A stretch of 64,000 nt of DNA from Apteryx mantelli (Eukaryota; Chordata; Aves; Apterygiformes; Apterygidae). Position numbers and translations under genes: made by a program. Position 1 is the first letter of the stretch, and every line of letters begins with the position of its first letter. The notes under the pieces are model-generated. The model was not told the origin of the DNA. It did no database searches and saw only the letters and a program-made list of their open reading frames with translations. Positions 34,701 to 49,700 of this stretch are shown here, piece by piece. The stretch covers positions 2,728,001-2,792,000 of the forward strand of contig NC_089984.1 of assembly GCF_036417845.1 (NCBI RefSeq), read 5' to 3'.

Positions 34701-37700
34701 CTGTAAACACTCAGTTTGTCCAACAGGTCCAGGAGATGCGTTGAGAAATTGCTATCAAACTTGTTGATAGTTGCCTCAAAGCCAGATGTCAGGTGCAGGT
34801 TGTCGGCATGCTCTGCTAAAAGCTGTTAGGAGAAAGTAAGAGTGGCCCCATGTGTTTGCTGATTCACACTTGCCAAAGAGATGCAATCACTCCTTCCCTT
34901 TTTCCAGACCCGCACAAAAATACTGCCATAAAACTTGACAATTGTTTAGCCACCGAAATACATTTTTTGAAACAACTGCAAGGTCCTGGGCAGTTAAAAG
35001 CCTTGCCCTGCCTATCTGGGAGAACCCCCAAAAGTACATCCCAGTAGAGCGGAGTTATCTTTATATATATGCTGTTGTTGCTTGTTTTCAAGCAGCAGGA
35101 AAAGTCTGCAAGCAGAAAGGGAGTGTCCCCTAAACCAGGCTATAACCTCTGGAGTACTCTGATTGCCTTGCAGTTGGATGGCCCCAGGGGCTGTCTGCCA
35201 AAGTGGAGAGTGAGGTTCCAGCAGATAGGAGGCAGCCTACTAACAGCAAAGCACACAGAACAATTTGCTTATTAAGTGCACATCTAGAGAGGGGAAAATA
35301 TGAACAAGACAGCCCAGCCATGAAAGGGATGGTCTGGAAGGAGTCATACTCTGCCGCTAATTGGCTCACTTGTCACAGAACATTAGGGAAATAGCAGAAT
35401 TGAGTCACAGAAAGCCTAGATGTAGATACCCATTGCATAGCTGAAAATACAGCTAAAAACTTAAAAATGATAGCAGTGACTGCTTTGGAAGAGAGAGTCT
35501 TGAAAGCAGACTTTTTGAGAGCAGCTTCAGTGCTCTACGCTACCCTCAAAAATTGTCCACGACTCTGCAAAGACACTGCTTTCAGGGCCAGAGGTGCCCT
35601 GGATCCCTAGAAGGTAAGAGAGCCATTCCAACCAGACTGAAACCCCAGGCAGCATTCAGAAAGGAAAGGGCCCAGCTGTCCACCCAGTGCTGCACCTTGT
35701 TAGTCAGCTTCTTCTTTGCAGTCTCTTCAGCACGCTCCTCCTCTGTTGGTGGACCCAGCATCGTGCCGTGCTCTAAGGTGAGCCGGTCCATCTCATTATC
35801 CAGCTTCATGCTCTGGGTGAACCTCTAGGAAGGGCAGCGGGTTGGAAAAGCAATTAGAGCCTATTTTTGTCATTATGACAAAGCACAAGACTGACTTGAT
35901 TCTGCTGGCTCTGCAATGAGCTAATCCCCATGAAAGCTAATTCTGAGATTAGATTTAAAATGTTAACAGACAAAGCTCACTTAACTCAAAGGAATGTTTG
36001 GCTATGGGCTCCCTGAGACACTGATTAGAGCCTGACAAAGGAGATCAGTCTCCATGGGTCCTGCCAGTCCTCACCTGGCCCTCACAAGATCATGCCAAAA
36101 ACTAAAGAGCCCTACAACTTACACCTCAAATTCCACTGCAGGACTGGCTAAAGTTCATCTGAACCTGATCCCAACATCGACAAACCAGCACCTAGAAGAG
36201 GGAAAAGCCCCAAAAAACACTTCTGAGAAAGGGTGTGGATATGAGTGGTCAAGCTCATAATTCCTTTTGGCTGGAAGAACAGAGGCTCTTCCAAGTGTAT
36301 TGAAGACAAGAGGTGTCAACCTGAAAGAAGGGACAGTCACAGCTGGCCGGCAACCAAAGCAGCTGGCATTGGTGTAGAAAATATGGGGATGCTGTACATA
36401 CCTGCATGCAGTTTGTGAACATGACACACACAGACATGAGCTTGGAAAAGATCTTCAGCAGCTCTGGGTTGGTTAGCATGCAGTCCTTCAGGCAGTTATC
36501 CAGGAAGCTTGTGTGGTGGCTCAAGACATCATCAATATTAGAAGCCTGTTACAGGATAGCACAATAATGAAAAATTGACACACAAGGGCTGCTGTGCTGC
36601 ACTGGACCAAAGCTCTAACCCAGTATTCGGCCCCTGACAATGACCTGTAGGAGATGCACTAGGGCATGTAGAGGTACTTCTTAAACATCTTCCAGCTTCC
36701 AGGAACCTTCTGAGCTGGAGCCTGTATTTGCATTACTGTATTCAACAGCCTTTCACAGGCTTTTCATCTTTGATTTGTCACATCACCTTTTCAACCAAAT
36801 TACTTCAAACATCCAAACCTTCCATTGGCAGTGAGGCTCAGAATGGAGTTACCTGTTTTATGATCATTTGGTTTTAAATCTGCTTGTCATGCCCACTCCC
36901 TGAAGCTCACCTACTATCATCTTTTCGATCTCAGTAAAGTCAGGTACAATGAATGGAAAAGAGAAAATGAAATCAGAGAACCTGAAAGGTCAGTAAGTTT
37001 ACAGGGCTTAAAACATGCAGGTGAACAAAATGAGGAATTGGGAAATGTTACTTTTGAAGGGTTCTGTAAAATTTTAGTCCATCTCTGTTACTTCAATGGA
37101 CTGTTTCAGTCCTAAGTTCTAAACAAGGTTAGATAAAAAAATCCTCCCACTCTATAATTTTGTGGGATGTGCACAGGCTGAGAATACAAGTCAAGCTTAG
37201 GAAAGAGCCATAGGACTAAAATTCCCAAGGTACCTGCTCAGCTTCATCAGGAATAGTGATCAAGCAAACAAACAAACATAATTTTCAAACAACTAGTACA
37301 GAACAGGGATAAATGCGGCTCTCTGATGCGATGAAGGTACTAGTTGTGTTGATGAAGACAAAGATGTTGTGAAGATGAAGATACTAGTTGCATTTTTAGG
37401 AAGAGGGCAGCAGAGCTTCGTGTGGAAGTTCACAAGAAAAAACTCTGACAAAGAAAAAAGTGGCATAAGGCATTGCATCAGACTGGTAAGGACCATCCTT
37501 TTCTGTCCTAAAATGCAAATGAATGGAAGAACTACCCCAGTCTGTTGCTTAAGGAGGTTAAAGAGCCAGTTCTGCATGCTCTATTTGTAAAGAAATGATG
37601 CTTTTATTTTAATCAAGGAAGATTTTAGCTAGAAGCTGTGGATATCTCATCCCTGGTGAGCAGTTTTGAAGGACTGTGCAAAAAAGCAATTGCTGAAACA

Positions 37701-40700
37701 GACACCTGACTTAGCTGGCAGTGTTGAGATGTTCACCTCGCAGGTCCCTATATCGCAACATTGCTTATGGTTAGACTTCTCCTGCCAAAGCCCTGGTAGA
37801 GGGCATGCTCCAGGCCCTCCTTCCCAGAGATTTAAAAGCCCTGAAGGATTCTGAGGATGATGGGAAGCAAACACACATTTGGAGCATGCCTCAAAGAACT
37901 TTGCCTACTCGCAAAAACTTCCTCTGCTTCAAGTGACAACTTGTATGCATATTCATACCATGGGCAGCTTTGAATCAGTACTACTATACTACTATTTAGA
38001 GCACCCCTTCATGTACACAGCAACGACACAAATGCTCTACTAAAGATTGCAGCAACCCTCAAGGCTTCAGAAATGAAGAAGTGTCTGGTGAAGGCAGTGC
38101 CTCCAACAAAACGTTTAAGAGTCATCTGCAATAACTGAAACTGGGAGTTTTTTCCTATGTTAAATTCAGTAACTTGAAACTTTTGTTTCACCACACACTC
38201 ACCAATTTCAGGTTCTTCTCAAGAATGTGCCATGTTGGCTCCATCACTTCAAACATCATGTAATACTGAATATTCTGTACAAAATTCAACATCCGCTGCC
38301 GCAGTGTGAAAGCCCCAGCAAACCTAGGGGAGATATTACACCCACACAAATCAGGGATAGCAAATGCCACTGAGAACTATAACCAAGTTTGCACGGCAAA
38401 GCAAAGCACAGCTAAATATTTCTGTCTTAGCAATTGCACTGCTGCAGTGTGAGAGGGACTGTAAAGTTAATGCAAACCGTCACTGATTATTTTCAATATA
38501 TTTAAATGGCTTTCCCTCAATTACTCGGTTAACTTTTTTGAATCTGTTGTACAGTGGACAATTATTTTGAATATTTGCTCATATTCAACTACAAATGGAC
38601 AGTATTAAAGCCATTTTACTAGCATAACTATCTAGTGAGACATATATTTGTTAACAGGACAAAATATAACATGAACAATGGTTCATGTCTCTTTCTGGAT
38701 TATAAGCATTTACTTGTTAAACGAACACTAAAAAATGTTCTGTTTATTGCATCAATACATTCCAGGGATACAAATAATTTAATCAAATCACCTGCTATCT
38801 AGGGAATTTAATACAATTACCCATTTAAAATAAAATGGTGGGATTAAATAGGAGATTCTTTCAATGATAGTTTGTTTAGGCTCTGGGAAACCAGACTGAA
38901 ACCTGACATCAACAAACTGGAACAGGTCACCTGGGATGGGGGAATCTCCATCCTAGAGGCTTTTCAAGACTAGCTAGACAAAACCATGGCTGCCCTGACC
39001 TAGTGCTTGTGACAGTCCTGCTGCGAGCAGGAAGTTGGACTAGAGACCCCCAGAGGTCCTGACCATCAACACCTCTACAATTATAGGAGAACCACCACTA
39101 AGGCCATGTTTGCTGAGGTCAGCACTAAGGCAGTTGAAGCTACTACATGACAAGAAAGTGCCAGCAGCAAGGCAGAAGGTACTGCCTTGCAGTACCGGGA
39201 GATCTGTCTCATTCTCCAAATTAGCATCTACAGCACCTGGAGTGCAGATCCAAAGATGAAAATCTACCCTCATAGATGGAACAAGACAGGATTCTCTAGG
39301 AAAACATCCCACCAATTCTACCTTACTCAACTTTTATCAGACCAAAACCCCCCAACATTAGCCAAATTGTGTACTGGTCACCAGTTCTTGCTAGCAGCAT
39401 CATTATAGTCTGGTCAAAAGAGAAGAGTGTTGCTCTTAAACTAGTGGGGTCCTTACTAATTGTGCTCATGCTAAAGTGTTGAGCAAGACGATGCATGCAC
39501 AGATGTCCTCAGCTGTAACTGTTCAGTGTATAATGAGCTAATCCTGAAGACCATCTCTTCCTTTTTGAAACTTTGTGCCAACAAAGAGGAAAGCCAAGCA
39601 GCACAAAGATTCATCGAGCAGATGCTTCATACTTAAACCTAAAATGTTACATAAAAAGTTGTACATTCTCAGCCTGTCAGAAATACGTAATGATCTGTTT
39701 CACATGAAAATGACCCAATTCATGTCACGATGTACCTATCTAGTAGATATCTATCTAGTAACAAGGAAAACCAAAACTTGAAAAATGAATCACCAGGAAA
39801 AATGGCCATACCACTTAGCTGAATGCAGGGAGAATTGCTTGGCAGTCTTATTGCTGATCCAAACATTGCATAACTGTCTTTCCACATGTTTGCAATAGAA
39901 CATGTGTCTGAAAAGCATCTGGTATCTTGTTAGTGCTTTCCTGAAAAGAAAGGAGAAAACCATTCAGATCAAATCCTGCTCTGATGGACAGGCAAAGCTG
40001 TGAAGACTGAGGCTGCTCAAAAGCAAACAGTCTCTGCACAGTATGTTTCTTACGCCTTCAGACACCCACAGTTCTGTACTGAAACAATGCAAACCAAAGA
40101 AAAAAATCACATTCATAACCATCTCAAAGAAAAATTCCCCTCCAGGGAGTCCCTCCTCCATATTTCCTGCTACTGGGTACATCACCAGTCTCCATCTTCG
40201 ATTCTCTTGGGCTACACTGGCAAAAGGTCACTCACACACATGCTGGGATGGAGGGCTGAAAGCCTGCAGTCATGTACCCATTGTGCTAAGACTGCTAGGA
40301 TTGCCTAAACAATTTACCAGGATTCTCCAAAAAGATAAAGAAAAACTGTAACCAAGCTACAGGCAGTGTTATTCTGCCAGCAATTCACTGTCAGAAGCAG
40401 ATGGGGATGCTTATTTATAGTTGCAGGGACCGGATTCAGGTCTGCATTCAGACACTTCAGCGTAGGTGTCTACAGAGCTCCAGTCGATACAGTTTGTGAA
40501 ACCTCACCATATAGTATTTTCACTACCATAGTTACCATCAGAGCTAATGCACCCATCTTGCTATTAAGAACGAGACATAATTTCAAAAGGATCATGTCAT
40601 TAGAAAAGTCACATAGTGTTGACTGATTTTTTTAAAGGTGAAATTAAGGGTTAAACTAAGTGTTGGCATTTAACAGCTAACATCTCTCACCTTTTTCACA

Positions 40701-43700
40701 TAACACTGCCTGCCTCAGCTGTCTTAGCTCACAGTGGCAGGATTGCCAGTGTTTCTCTGGGGAAGCAGGGGCAAGCCACTGCAGAAAAATGAAACATTCA
40801 GTGCCTCATAACTCAACCAAATGCAAAACAGTTGCTACAGCAATTCTAGCAAAAGCCTGTATCCTTCTAGTTTGGGACCAGGGCTACCAGCAAATGCATT
40901 ATTTCTGCCCTCCACATTTGAGAAATGTTTGGCTCCTACACAAATATCCTCTCAAAACAGCCTACTGTCAAATGAAGATCTAACCTAGAACACTTTACCT
41001 CAGGGGAGATATTTCAGAAAGCCATAGACAAATGAAAACCAGACAACTGGTCACAAGGAAAACCAGCAACCAGTTTGAGAAAGCATCGACTGATCTACAT
41101 CCTCCTGCTATTTAAAATGGAAGCCTGAATGCCTTATACATGGTCTGGTAAGGCTTCGCTGAAGGGACAGTCCATATCCTACAGTCTACAAGCAGAGCAA
41201 GTGCAGCTCAACAACCCCAAAGCAATCCCTGCTAATTAGAAATTTATAATGTCACTTGAAAGATACAGACTTCCCCCCCTTTTTTTTTTCTGGAAACAGG
41301 TTTCAACCCCAGGGAAAAGCTTGTGTTTTGCTTTCCTTCAGTGGATTGATACACTACCTGTTTATAATAAGGGACAGAGGCCACTTAACAATGTAGTCAA
41401 AGGAAAATGCTTCCAGACCACTGAGAGTGAGCTCTGTGGGATCTGCACTAATAATGGCCTTCTCCTGTTTCGTTTCAATGGCCAGAACTCGCAAGAGCTG
41501 TGTAATGAGGTCATGGGGCATCAAGTCAATCTGTAAAGAAATGAAGAGCAGGATAAAATGAAGCCACAGGGTACTTAACAACTACCGCATAGCAACAGAT
41601 GTGTGACAGAACACCTGTGCCAACTGCAAATTATCAGAGTCACTCCCAAGTCACCAAATCAACCCAGGAAGCAATAGTGAAAGGTATGCTCTCAATAGCG
41701 CTGCAGCAGACACCCTAGCCGTGCCACGGAGGTATTTAACTATCAGCATACTACATACTACTCAGCTGACTGCCTTCCCTTGCCCTCGGCCTCTATCAGG
41801 TCTATTTAGATCGCACACTCCCCGTGCTTCTCCATATCTACAAAATACTGGAGCAGAAGACCATTTTGCTTGTCTTTCAGTCGAGCTGCAGTAATTACTA
41901 CTGGGCAGGACTTCTAATCAGGTAGTTTCTTGTACTCTGAAGTGGGTATCCAAGCTGAGAATAAGCATGATGGACACACTACTGCTTCCATCTCGTTCTG
42001 ATGCCACCCAAAAGCACCTTCTCTATGTTCAGACATCACCAAGAAAATGCAGCCCCTTGTCCAGGATGCGTGCTTCCAGTTGCTAACCTGGATGAAAAAG
42101 CTTACCTGGAGAAGATCTACAGAAGTACGGTCATCAGCTCTGTTTTCCCTCACTGCACTTTCTGAAAAGTTCTTAAAGGCACACAGATTTTCCCAGTACA
42201 TAGCAGGTCTTCTGGTCAAATTCAATTATATTCTGCTTGCACATACTCTTACCTTTAAATCATCCTTGAAAGGATCTGTGTTGGCCGTGCTCATTCGCAG
42301 GGCTAATTCAAGCAAAGCCTCTAGCCTAGTAGTTACAATGTCATCTACAGGCTTCTTAAGTTCCTCTTCTGTGAGATCCATGAAGTGAACAAAAAAGTCC
42401 CCTTGATCCATCAGGAAATAGTGCTTTATAGATCTGCTCAAGAAAATGAAGAGACAATTCATTAAGTATTTAAAGACCAAGTGTATCCATGTATAACACT
42501 AATTATACAGGAACAAAAGCAATCAATTCAGCCAGCCTGCTGGTTTTGATCACAAAATATTCCTCTCTAAACACAGAACACACAGCATAAATAATCCATT
42601 TGGAGCCTAATCTTTTATACATGCCCCCTCTTTCTCCTTCACCTCAAAGTCAGGATGCTTTTGGGCAGTCGGACCAGGGCTGCTGCTGTTCTTTTTTCCT
42701 TTAAAAATGTACCTTAAGTAAAAAAGCATGCACTACACTGCTGAGCAAAGGATCATACTGCTATCCTGAACAGCAAAGCAACTTTCAATGAGCCAAGATC
42801 CACCCAAGAGGCAGTTGCCAATTCAGAGCAGGATCTTGGTCTCCTGTGAATGAACAAGTATCTGTACTGATTTTTGAAGTATTCCGGGTATCTGTGTTGA
42901 CTTTTGCTGCAATATGATGCATCAACTTCAATCTTCACTTGGCATGAAGTAGAGTGAACTGCAGTGGACCAGGAACTTGGAAACAGTTCACAGAAGAGTT
43001 GGAGGATGAAAATAGCATCTGGCCAAAGATCACAAATGATACCTGCAGTTTTCAGAGCAAAAATGAGATCAGCATAGCCATAAAACAATGTGGTTGAAGA
43101 CTCCTGATCACTGCTAGGTCGGGATAACACTCAGCCCCTTAGTTTCCCTGACTGTCATTACTCTCTTGAACCAAGGTAACTTCCACAGCCACAAGGAAGT
43201 TGTGACAATGTCAGTGGTTAACTGAGGAGAAAAGACAGGCAGGGAAGCAAGATACTTGCTGTGGACATATCCCAAAGCCTCTGGTCACTCAGTGAGAACC
43301 CAAATAAAAACCTGATCTAGTGATGGCAATAATCACATTTCAAGCAGGAGATTGAATTAGACACCTGCAGAGATCCCTTCCAACCAAGATTTCTGTGATG
43401 GTGTGAAATAGGTATTGAAGAGAGAGAGTCAGCACTCTCATTTTACTGATGAGAAGTGGTTATCCGTCACATTTCTCTGTGATTTGATCATAGCCATACC
43501 ACCTCAATCTTCAAAGCTCACTGGAAGCTGAAGCAGCTGTTGCCTCCCTGCCCCATAGATTATATATATATACAGGACAGCTGCTGAAAGATCCAGCAGA
43601 GAAGTCTATTTCTAAGGTAAGGAGGTCACAGACATCAGTCCCAGCTGGAGAGGCTGAGCAACAGCTTAAGCTGAAGCTATACTGTGCCCCAAGAGAGGAT

Positions 43701-46700
43701 ACATGCTGTTAGAACTTGGAGACCAGTATCTTTTCAACAGTCCTGTTAAGGAAAGGGGGTCTGGAAAGATGACAGACATTAGCAAGGCTAGGTAGAATCT
43801 TCTTAATGATTGGCAGGTCTCAGGCGGCTTTCATGACCTGTTATGAAACAGGACGTTCTCTGGTGGCTTTCACAGGCAGGTATCAGTTTCAAAGGAATGA
43901 ACCATGGATCTTCAGGTTTCCCCTCTATCCAGTTCCTCCATTCAGCTCGTAATCCCTCCCACCAACTCAGCTGGAGCTGTCGTGTTCCCAGTTTTGGAGC
44001 AGATACCTCTGTTGTGACTACAACTTCTTCAGACCTAGCAAAAAGCAGGCCCAAAGCAATCTCACTCAGCCTGCTAGGCACATTCACTTCAGTTGCCATT
44101 ACTGTTACAGCTTATGTCTCCTGATCAGCAGCTTCTCTTGCTTCCCTTAGAAGGTTTGTTCCATGAAGCTCAGACCACTTTTTTTCACTGTCTGTGTGAC
44201 TGGCTTGAAGCAGAACCTCTAGTACCAGGTTATGGCCCACCTGCAAACTATTTTACAGGCAGCTATCCATTACAGTTTTCTACCTATTTGTTGTTGTCTT
44301 GGTCTTCTGGATATTTAGGTTCCCTTTTTTACCATTTTCTGAAGATAAAAACAAACTAAAAACTTGATTCACATAGGGAAACTGATGTCCCTTCCACCCA
44401 ATATTTCTATGACTCTACACTATTTTTTTTCCCCAGGAAAAAAAACAAACCTTATTTTTTTCAGGCCAACATTTCTAATGAAAGCAGAGAAAATTCAATA
44501 ATAATATCCCATAGAAAGAAAGCTAACTTTAAAATCTTATGTTTGCTATTAGAAGCTAACTATTAAACTTTACTAAATTTAGTAACGTAAATCAAACCTT
44601 AGGTGAGCCACCAGCTCTTTCTCTTCCATTAGGAAATCAAGAAGAACTTTGCTAGCATAGTTATATGCTTTTTCTATTTGTTCCACGTATGCTCGCTCTT
44701 TTAAAGTATAGATGACCTCCTTAGCCACGGGGCAGGTAACATCACGTCCACATTCTCGCACAACATTTAAATATTTCCCTAGAAGCAAGAAGAAATAATG
44801 ACCCATATTCATACCAACTATACATCTCTCCAACAGGGAAACTTTCAATTCACTGTTTTCAAGTAGAAGAGATGTTTTGAAATGTTTACATTAAGTTGTA
44901 CTGAAAGCTGGAAAGAATTCAAATATCTTTTAAGAAAAGACAGGATTTTAACTTCTGCTGCTAACATCATGCTTAAGGATTCAGAAATGGTTTCTTTTCC
45001 CAGTGGTGGGAAAACACCTTTGCACGCATCTGGAAACCTCAGAAATCTGGTGCTGCATTTTGGAAGCAGCTACCAGACAGTACTTTTGACAAAGAATAAT
45101 GGTAACCATCAGGTGGCATGTTTCATTTAAGTGTCCAAATTAAAACTCAGCATGTTCAAACATCAGTCATGCAGCTCCATCTAGCTAGCTGTACCCCTGA
45201 AACACAGAGCAGTAACACGACAAGTTCCCCTTCCTGCTGGACTCCTTCCCACATTTTGTTTTACTTACAGGATTTGGGTTTTCTTTTTTTTCCTGATTTT
45301 TCTGTTCTTCTGAGAAGCTGCAGCCCCATAAACTGGCAAAGCATGATAACATTTACTGAGTCTTTACATAAAGAACGACAACGCTTACCTCAGAGTGTTC
45401 TTACATCAGAAGCATATCTTCACCTACCTGTGCTTAGGATTTTGTCAGCCATCTTCTGCAAGAATGAGGGAATCTGTTGCTGAACAACAGTGTATCTTTG
45501 ATCCCAATACTTGTCATTATAGTCTTCCTGAATCTTCTCCTTCTGCAACTCATGTTCTTCCACCATGAACTCACTGAACAGTTAAAGCACGTGTTGAGAA
45601 GCAGGAATTGGTACAATGAGGATTACTTTTTTTAACCTGCCAACTGGTAATATGATCTATCAGAAATAAGGTCTCATGAAGATACATTCCAATCAGGAAC
45701 TGAAATTAGTCTGTATTTGTAGACACAGGAGAAGCATTATTCAGTGTCTGTGTTAATCTGCAATCCATTACAACAGAATTTTATAGGGCCCACAAACCAA
45801 GTCTAAATATTCAGCTGTCAGTGCATAGGTGAGGAAGCTGGCCCTTCTCTGCCTTCTCACCATCAGGAAGGAATTCTTTTTAGCTATTTTAACTTCAATT
45901 TCCTCCCCCCGCACAGGTTTCTGAAAATGTGGGAAATAGAAATGCTGCATATTCTATTAAACACAGAAAAATGCTTTAAATAATTCTATAAAAGCTAAGA
46001 AACTTACAAGAGTGTTGTTAGTTCCTACCAGATTATTCTGTTAGTGGACCACATTTAGCATAGAGCCAATGAATTAATACAGTCATGCTCCATGAGAAAA
46101 GGTCTCACCCCCATCCTGACAAGGATGAGGATGTTAGAGGGGAACACACATAAAGGGGGACAGGCATGGGAAAGGTGGCATTTGAGTGGATTATGGATTT
46201 GAACTGTTGTGTTGTGGACTTTTGCACATAATTTCCTTTAATTTGGACAAATAAAGCAAGTGACAACACCTCTGAATGTATGACCACTGAATCAAATAAG
46301 AAATGCAGGTAAGCACACTCCAACAGTTCCCCTTCCTGGCAATGTTGCCTCATCTACATACTGCTGCCTGCCAGGCTATGCAGACGCTACAGAGCATATG
46401 TGCATTAAAAAGTAAAAGCCAAAAAAAAAAAAAATCCTTAACTGTTCTTTACCTGTATGGATCATTAATGATGCCTCGATATATCCACTTTTCCAAAATT
46501 TCAAAATAAGGCACACTGGCTGCCTTGGTTAAGTACAGACACAGCTCCTGGGCCTGGCTGTCTCCCGTGTAATTGAAAGTCTTGTCATGGAGTAAGCTCA
46601 GGGTTGATCCTCCCATACACTCACCTTTATCCACAGAAGTAGCTAAAATTTAAAAATATAGATGTATTTTAAAGCTCTTCATTTAAATGCACAGATTAAT

Positions 46701-49700
46701 TGCCCCGGTTATGTGGGTAAAAGTAATGAAGTTAGCAGTTGATTAGCTGACCACCTTAAGTCGCAAATTTTGAAGTCAGATGTAGACCCCTCCTGTAGAG
46801 AGAGCACACTGATGAAGGTACAAGGCCATTCCACTACACAAACATCCTGAAACATCCTGAAATGAAAATCCGAACGATCCACATTGTAAAAAAGCAACAA
46901 CCAAAATCAACCTTCCAGGTAAGCAGAATTAAACTCAGGTAGACACAATGTATCTGGTGGCTCAGAGTCCAAAGGGCTTCTAGACAGAAGAGAATGTGTA
47001 CAGTAATTTGTCTTCCAGATGCTAACTAAAGAATCACATATTTGAGTGACTTGCTAAAGGGACCTCTGATCTCAAAAGCACTTCTGTTCTCCACCATAAT
47101 ACTGAGCTAGCCATGCATATTGTTGACACACCTGGATTTAGATAGGTGGTTGTGACATTTGTATTTTGCCATTACAAAAGGGATGTAAGGGATAGGGAAA
47201 GAAGAATACAGTACCACTGTGAGTTTCAGACTGAGTTAAACCTTAACTTAGTTGACCTACTGTTGCATTCCAAAAAAACAATTTCAGGAAATGTGAATAG
47301 CAAGAGGGATCATCCAAGTCCAGATTCCACACAGAACAGATTTTTATTTGGAAATAAATTCTCTGGACTGAGTTGAGAGAAATGTAAAAATCTTCTCACA
47401 AAAAAGTTTAACTAACCAACATTATCAAGGCAACAATACAATTAAGCGAGAAATTAAAGTATTCAAACAGCAGTTATAAAACTGCTGCAACTCACTCCTC
47501 TTCTGGATTATCGCAGAGTGGTTATCTGCCCGGAAGTCCTCTGAGATGTGCAGAAAACATGTGCGGTCTCAAATGGGCTATACTTGTGCCTTGCCACACA
47601 GCACAGTACAGTTTTCTTCTGAGGTATCCAAAGAGGGCATGCTCTGTCCCTCCACTCTGCCTGGCGCAGGGCATGTAGAAGCATGTCTTCTCGATGCAAT
47701 GCTATCTCAAAGATATTTTTGTGGGGGTGAAGGCAGATGAAATCCTTTTTTCTTCTTTGAGGTAGTCCACATATAAATGCACAAACACAATGGCTACAAG
47801 CACTTACTCTGCTAATGCTACCCCATGGAGAGATGCAAAGTCCTGCATCTGTGACCAACAACCTCAGGCATTAGTACAGGCTGGGACTGACTAGCTGGGG
47901 AGCAGCTCCGAGAGAACAACCTGGTGGATAACCGGTTGATCAGGGGTCAGCCACATTTCCTTGCAGCAATGAAGACCAACTGCATTGCCAAGAAGGTAGC
48001 CAGCAAACTGAGGGAAGCGATTATTCACCTCTACTCAGCTTTGGTGAGACCGCACTTGGAACACTGTGTTCAGTTTGGGATCCCTGGTACTAAAGAGATG
48101 TTGTCAAAATGGAGAGAGTCCAGGACAAGCTATTTAAGATGGGGGGCTGGTGCCCAGGAATACAAGGAGAACCTGAGGGAGTTAGGCTTGTTAGCCAGGA
48201 GAAAAGAAAGTGAAGCAGAGGGGTATCTAACAGCATTTTTCCGCTATCTAATGGATGGTTCTAGAGAAGATGGTATGAGACTCCTCTTGGAGGAGCACAG
48301 TGACAAGATAGGGGACAAGATGCAAGGGGCAAAAGTTACAGCAAGGGAAGGTGCAGTGGGAGATACAGAAAAAAACCTCACAAGGGTGGTGAAGCCATGG
48401 GGCAGGGCCCAGAGCAGTGGGGAAACCTCCATCCTTGAGGACTGCTCAGACTCACCTGGACATGGCCCCAAGCAAACTGCTGTAGCTGTGGTGTTGGCCA
48501 TGCTGTGATCAAGGGGCTCAACTAGAGGCTTCCAGACTTTCCTTCTACTTGAATCTGTTTGCAATCATACATCCACACACAGCTGGAGATGCACTTGGTA
48601 AGAAGCTGAGCGGAGACAGCAGTGGCAGAAACAACTGATCTGAAAGGCCTGGATTGTGAAGGTGAAAAGGATGGACCTTCCTCATGACAAGGGTTTGAAG
48701 GACAGATTCAGCCTTATAAATTAAGGTTTTGAGAGTAGGCAATGGAAGTTTTATTTCTTAGCAAGATGTACTCTACACCATCTGCAGCACTTGCTTATGC
48801 AAACCTGGAAGATAACCTGTCTTTGAGGAAGACAACGTATAGAGACAGATGTAACTGCCTCAATCTCCCCCAGCTCTTCTGGCTGATGTGACAGCTACAA
48901 GGAAAGCAAAAGAAGAAAGGGGTAAGAATCCAGCAGCTGACTCATTAAAAAACAAATTCAAAACCCTCTGTACATTGTATTCATGTACTTCTCCACTGAA
49001 TCAATCCCTGTCAATAATTTTTATCAACTGTGGGATATGAAAACAGAAATCTGAACAACTGCAGGATAGCGAGCTGACACACCTGCCAGACAAATTTTCA
49101 TATAGCTAGAGGAAGGGCGAATGATTCAGTTTGAAAAGGTATCCCAAAATAGCTGGGATCAAAGCAATGGAAGAGGCAGAAAAATGCTGAGACCTGAGTC
49201 CAAGAAAAATATATCTGTCTAGTGGACACCGTCCAGTTATCAGCAAGAACAATTTAGAACACAAGAGAGTACGACTGGTCCATTACCAAGAATCATCTGT
49301 AACCCATACTGAAAAATGAGGATCCTGAGAGCATGCTGAAGGACTTAGCCAGATTCTGAAGACAGCAGATTCAGGAGAAGAGTCAGAATACTCAGATACT
49401 GAACAGACAATGAAGCAGATCCCAGAATCAGCACTGCCACAGACAGATTAGAACAAATACAAATCACCAGTGCTCTCTCTGAAATGTGAAGAGATTCTAT
49501 GGAAACAAAGGGATTGAAGAAGAAATATATAGCAGAAGTCTGCTGACCACAGGAAGGCATGAGATCCGAGGGATCCCAAGCTGCTGCCTAGTCTTGATGA
49601 GAACTTGTGATGCTCCTTGATGTCAAATAAGTTCATTTTGACTATTCTTGCTTGAGAAAAAAAATCTATCAGAACAGTGGACTGGACTTCAAATTCCTGA

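Larger units (their letters stand above)
34823..36401. other. TUBGCP2 introns 16 and 15
   Basis: Introns 34823-35695 and 35825-36401. The only repeat noticed is copy B at 35.92-36.0 kb. Confidence 0.6.
36546..41357. other. TUBGCP2 introns 14, 13 and 12
   Basis: Introns 36546-38202, 38324-39811 and 39941-41357. They hold an old dispersed repeat at 36.59 kb, a short AAAC repeat at 37264-37277 and a CR1 relic at about 38.9-39.1 kb. No extra exon is seen. The stretch 38.4-38.85 kb is AT-rich. Confidence 0.6.
41531..44597. other. TUBGCP2 introns 11 and 10
   Basis: Introns 41531-42252 and 42434-44597. Two short CR1 3' relics (43.34-43.40 and 44.37-44.42 kb) and a TA-rich dinucleotide run at 43561-43572 are visible; nothing else is recognised. 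Confidence 0.6.
44779..46452. other. TUBGCP2 introns 9 and 8
   Basis: Introns 44779-45427 and 45574-46452. Intron 8 contains a cryptic exon candidate at 45861-45920 and an A-rich run near 46420-46433. No transposon is recognised. Confidence 0.6.

Noticed and set aside
47924-48508. 194-codon plus-strand open frame
   Set aside because: Its sequence is CR1 3' DNA ([13 protein letters not shown] is the translated CR1 phrase), so it is a retrotransposon relic.
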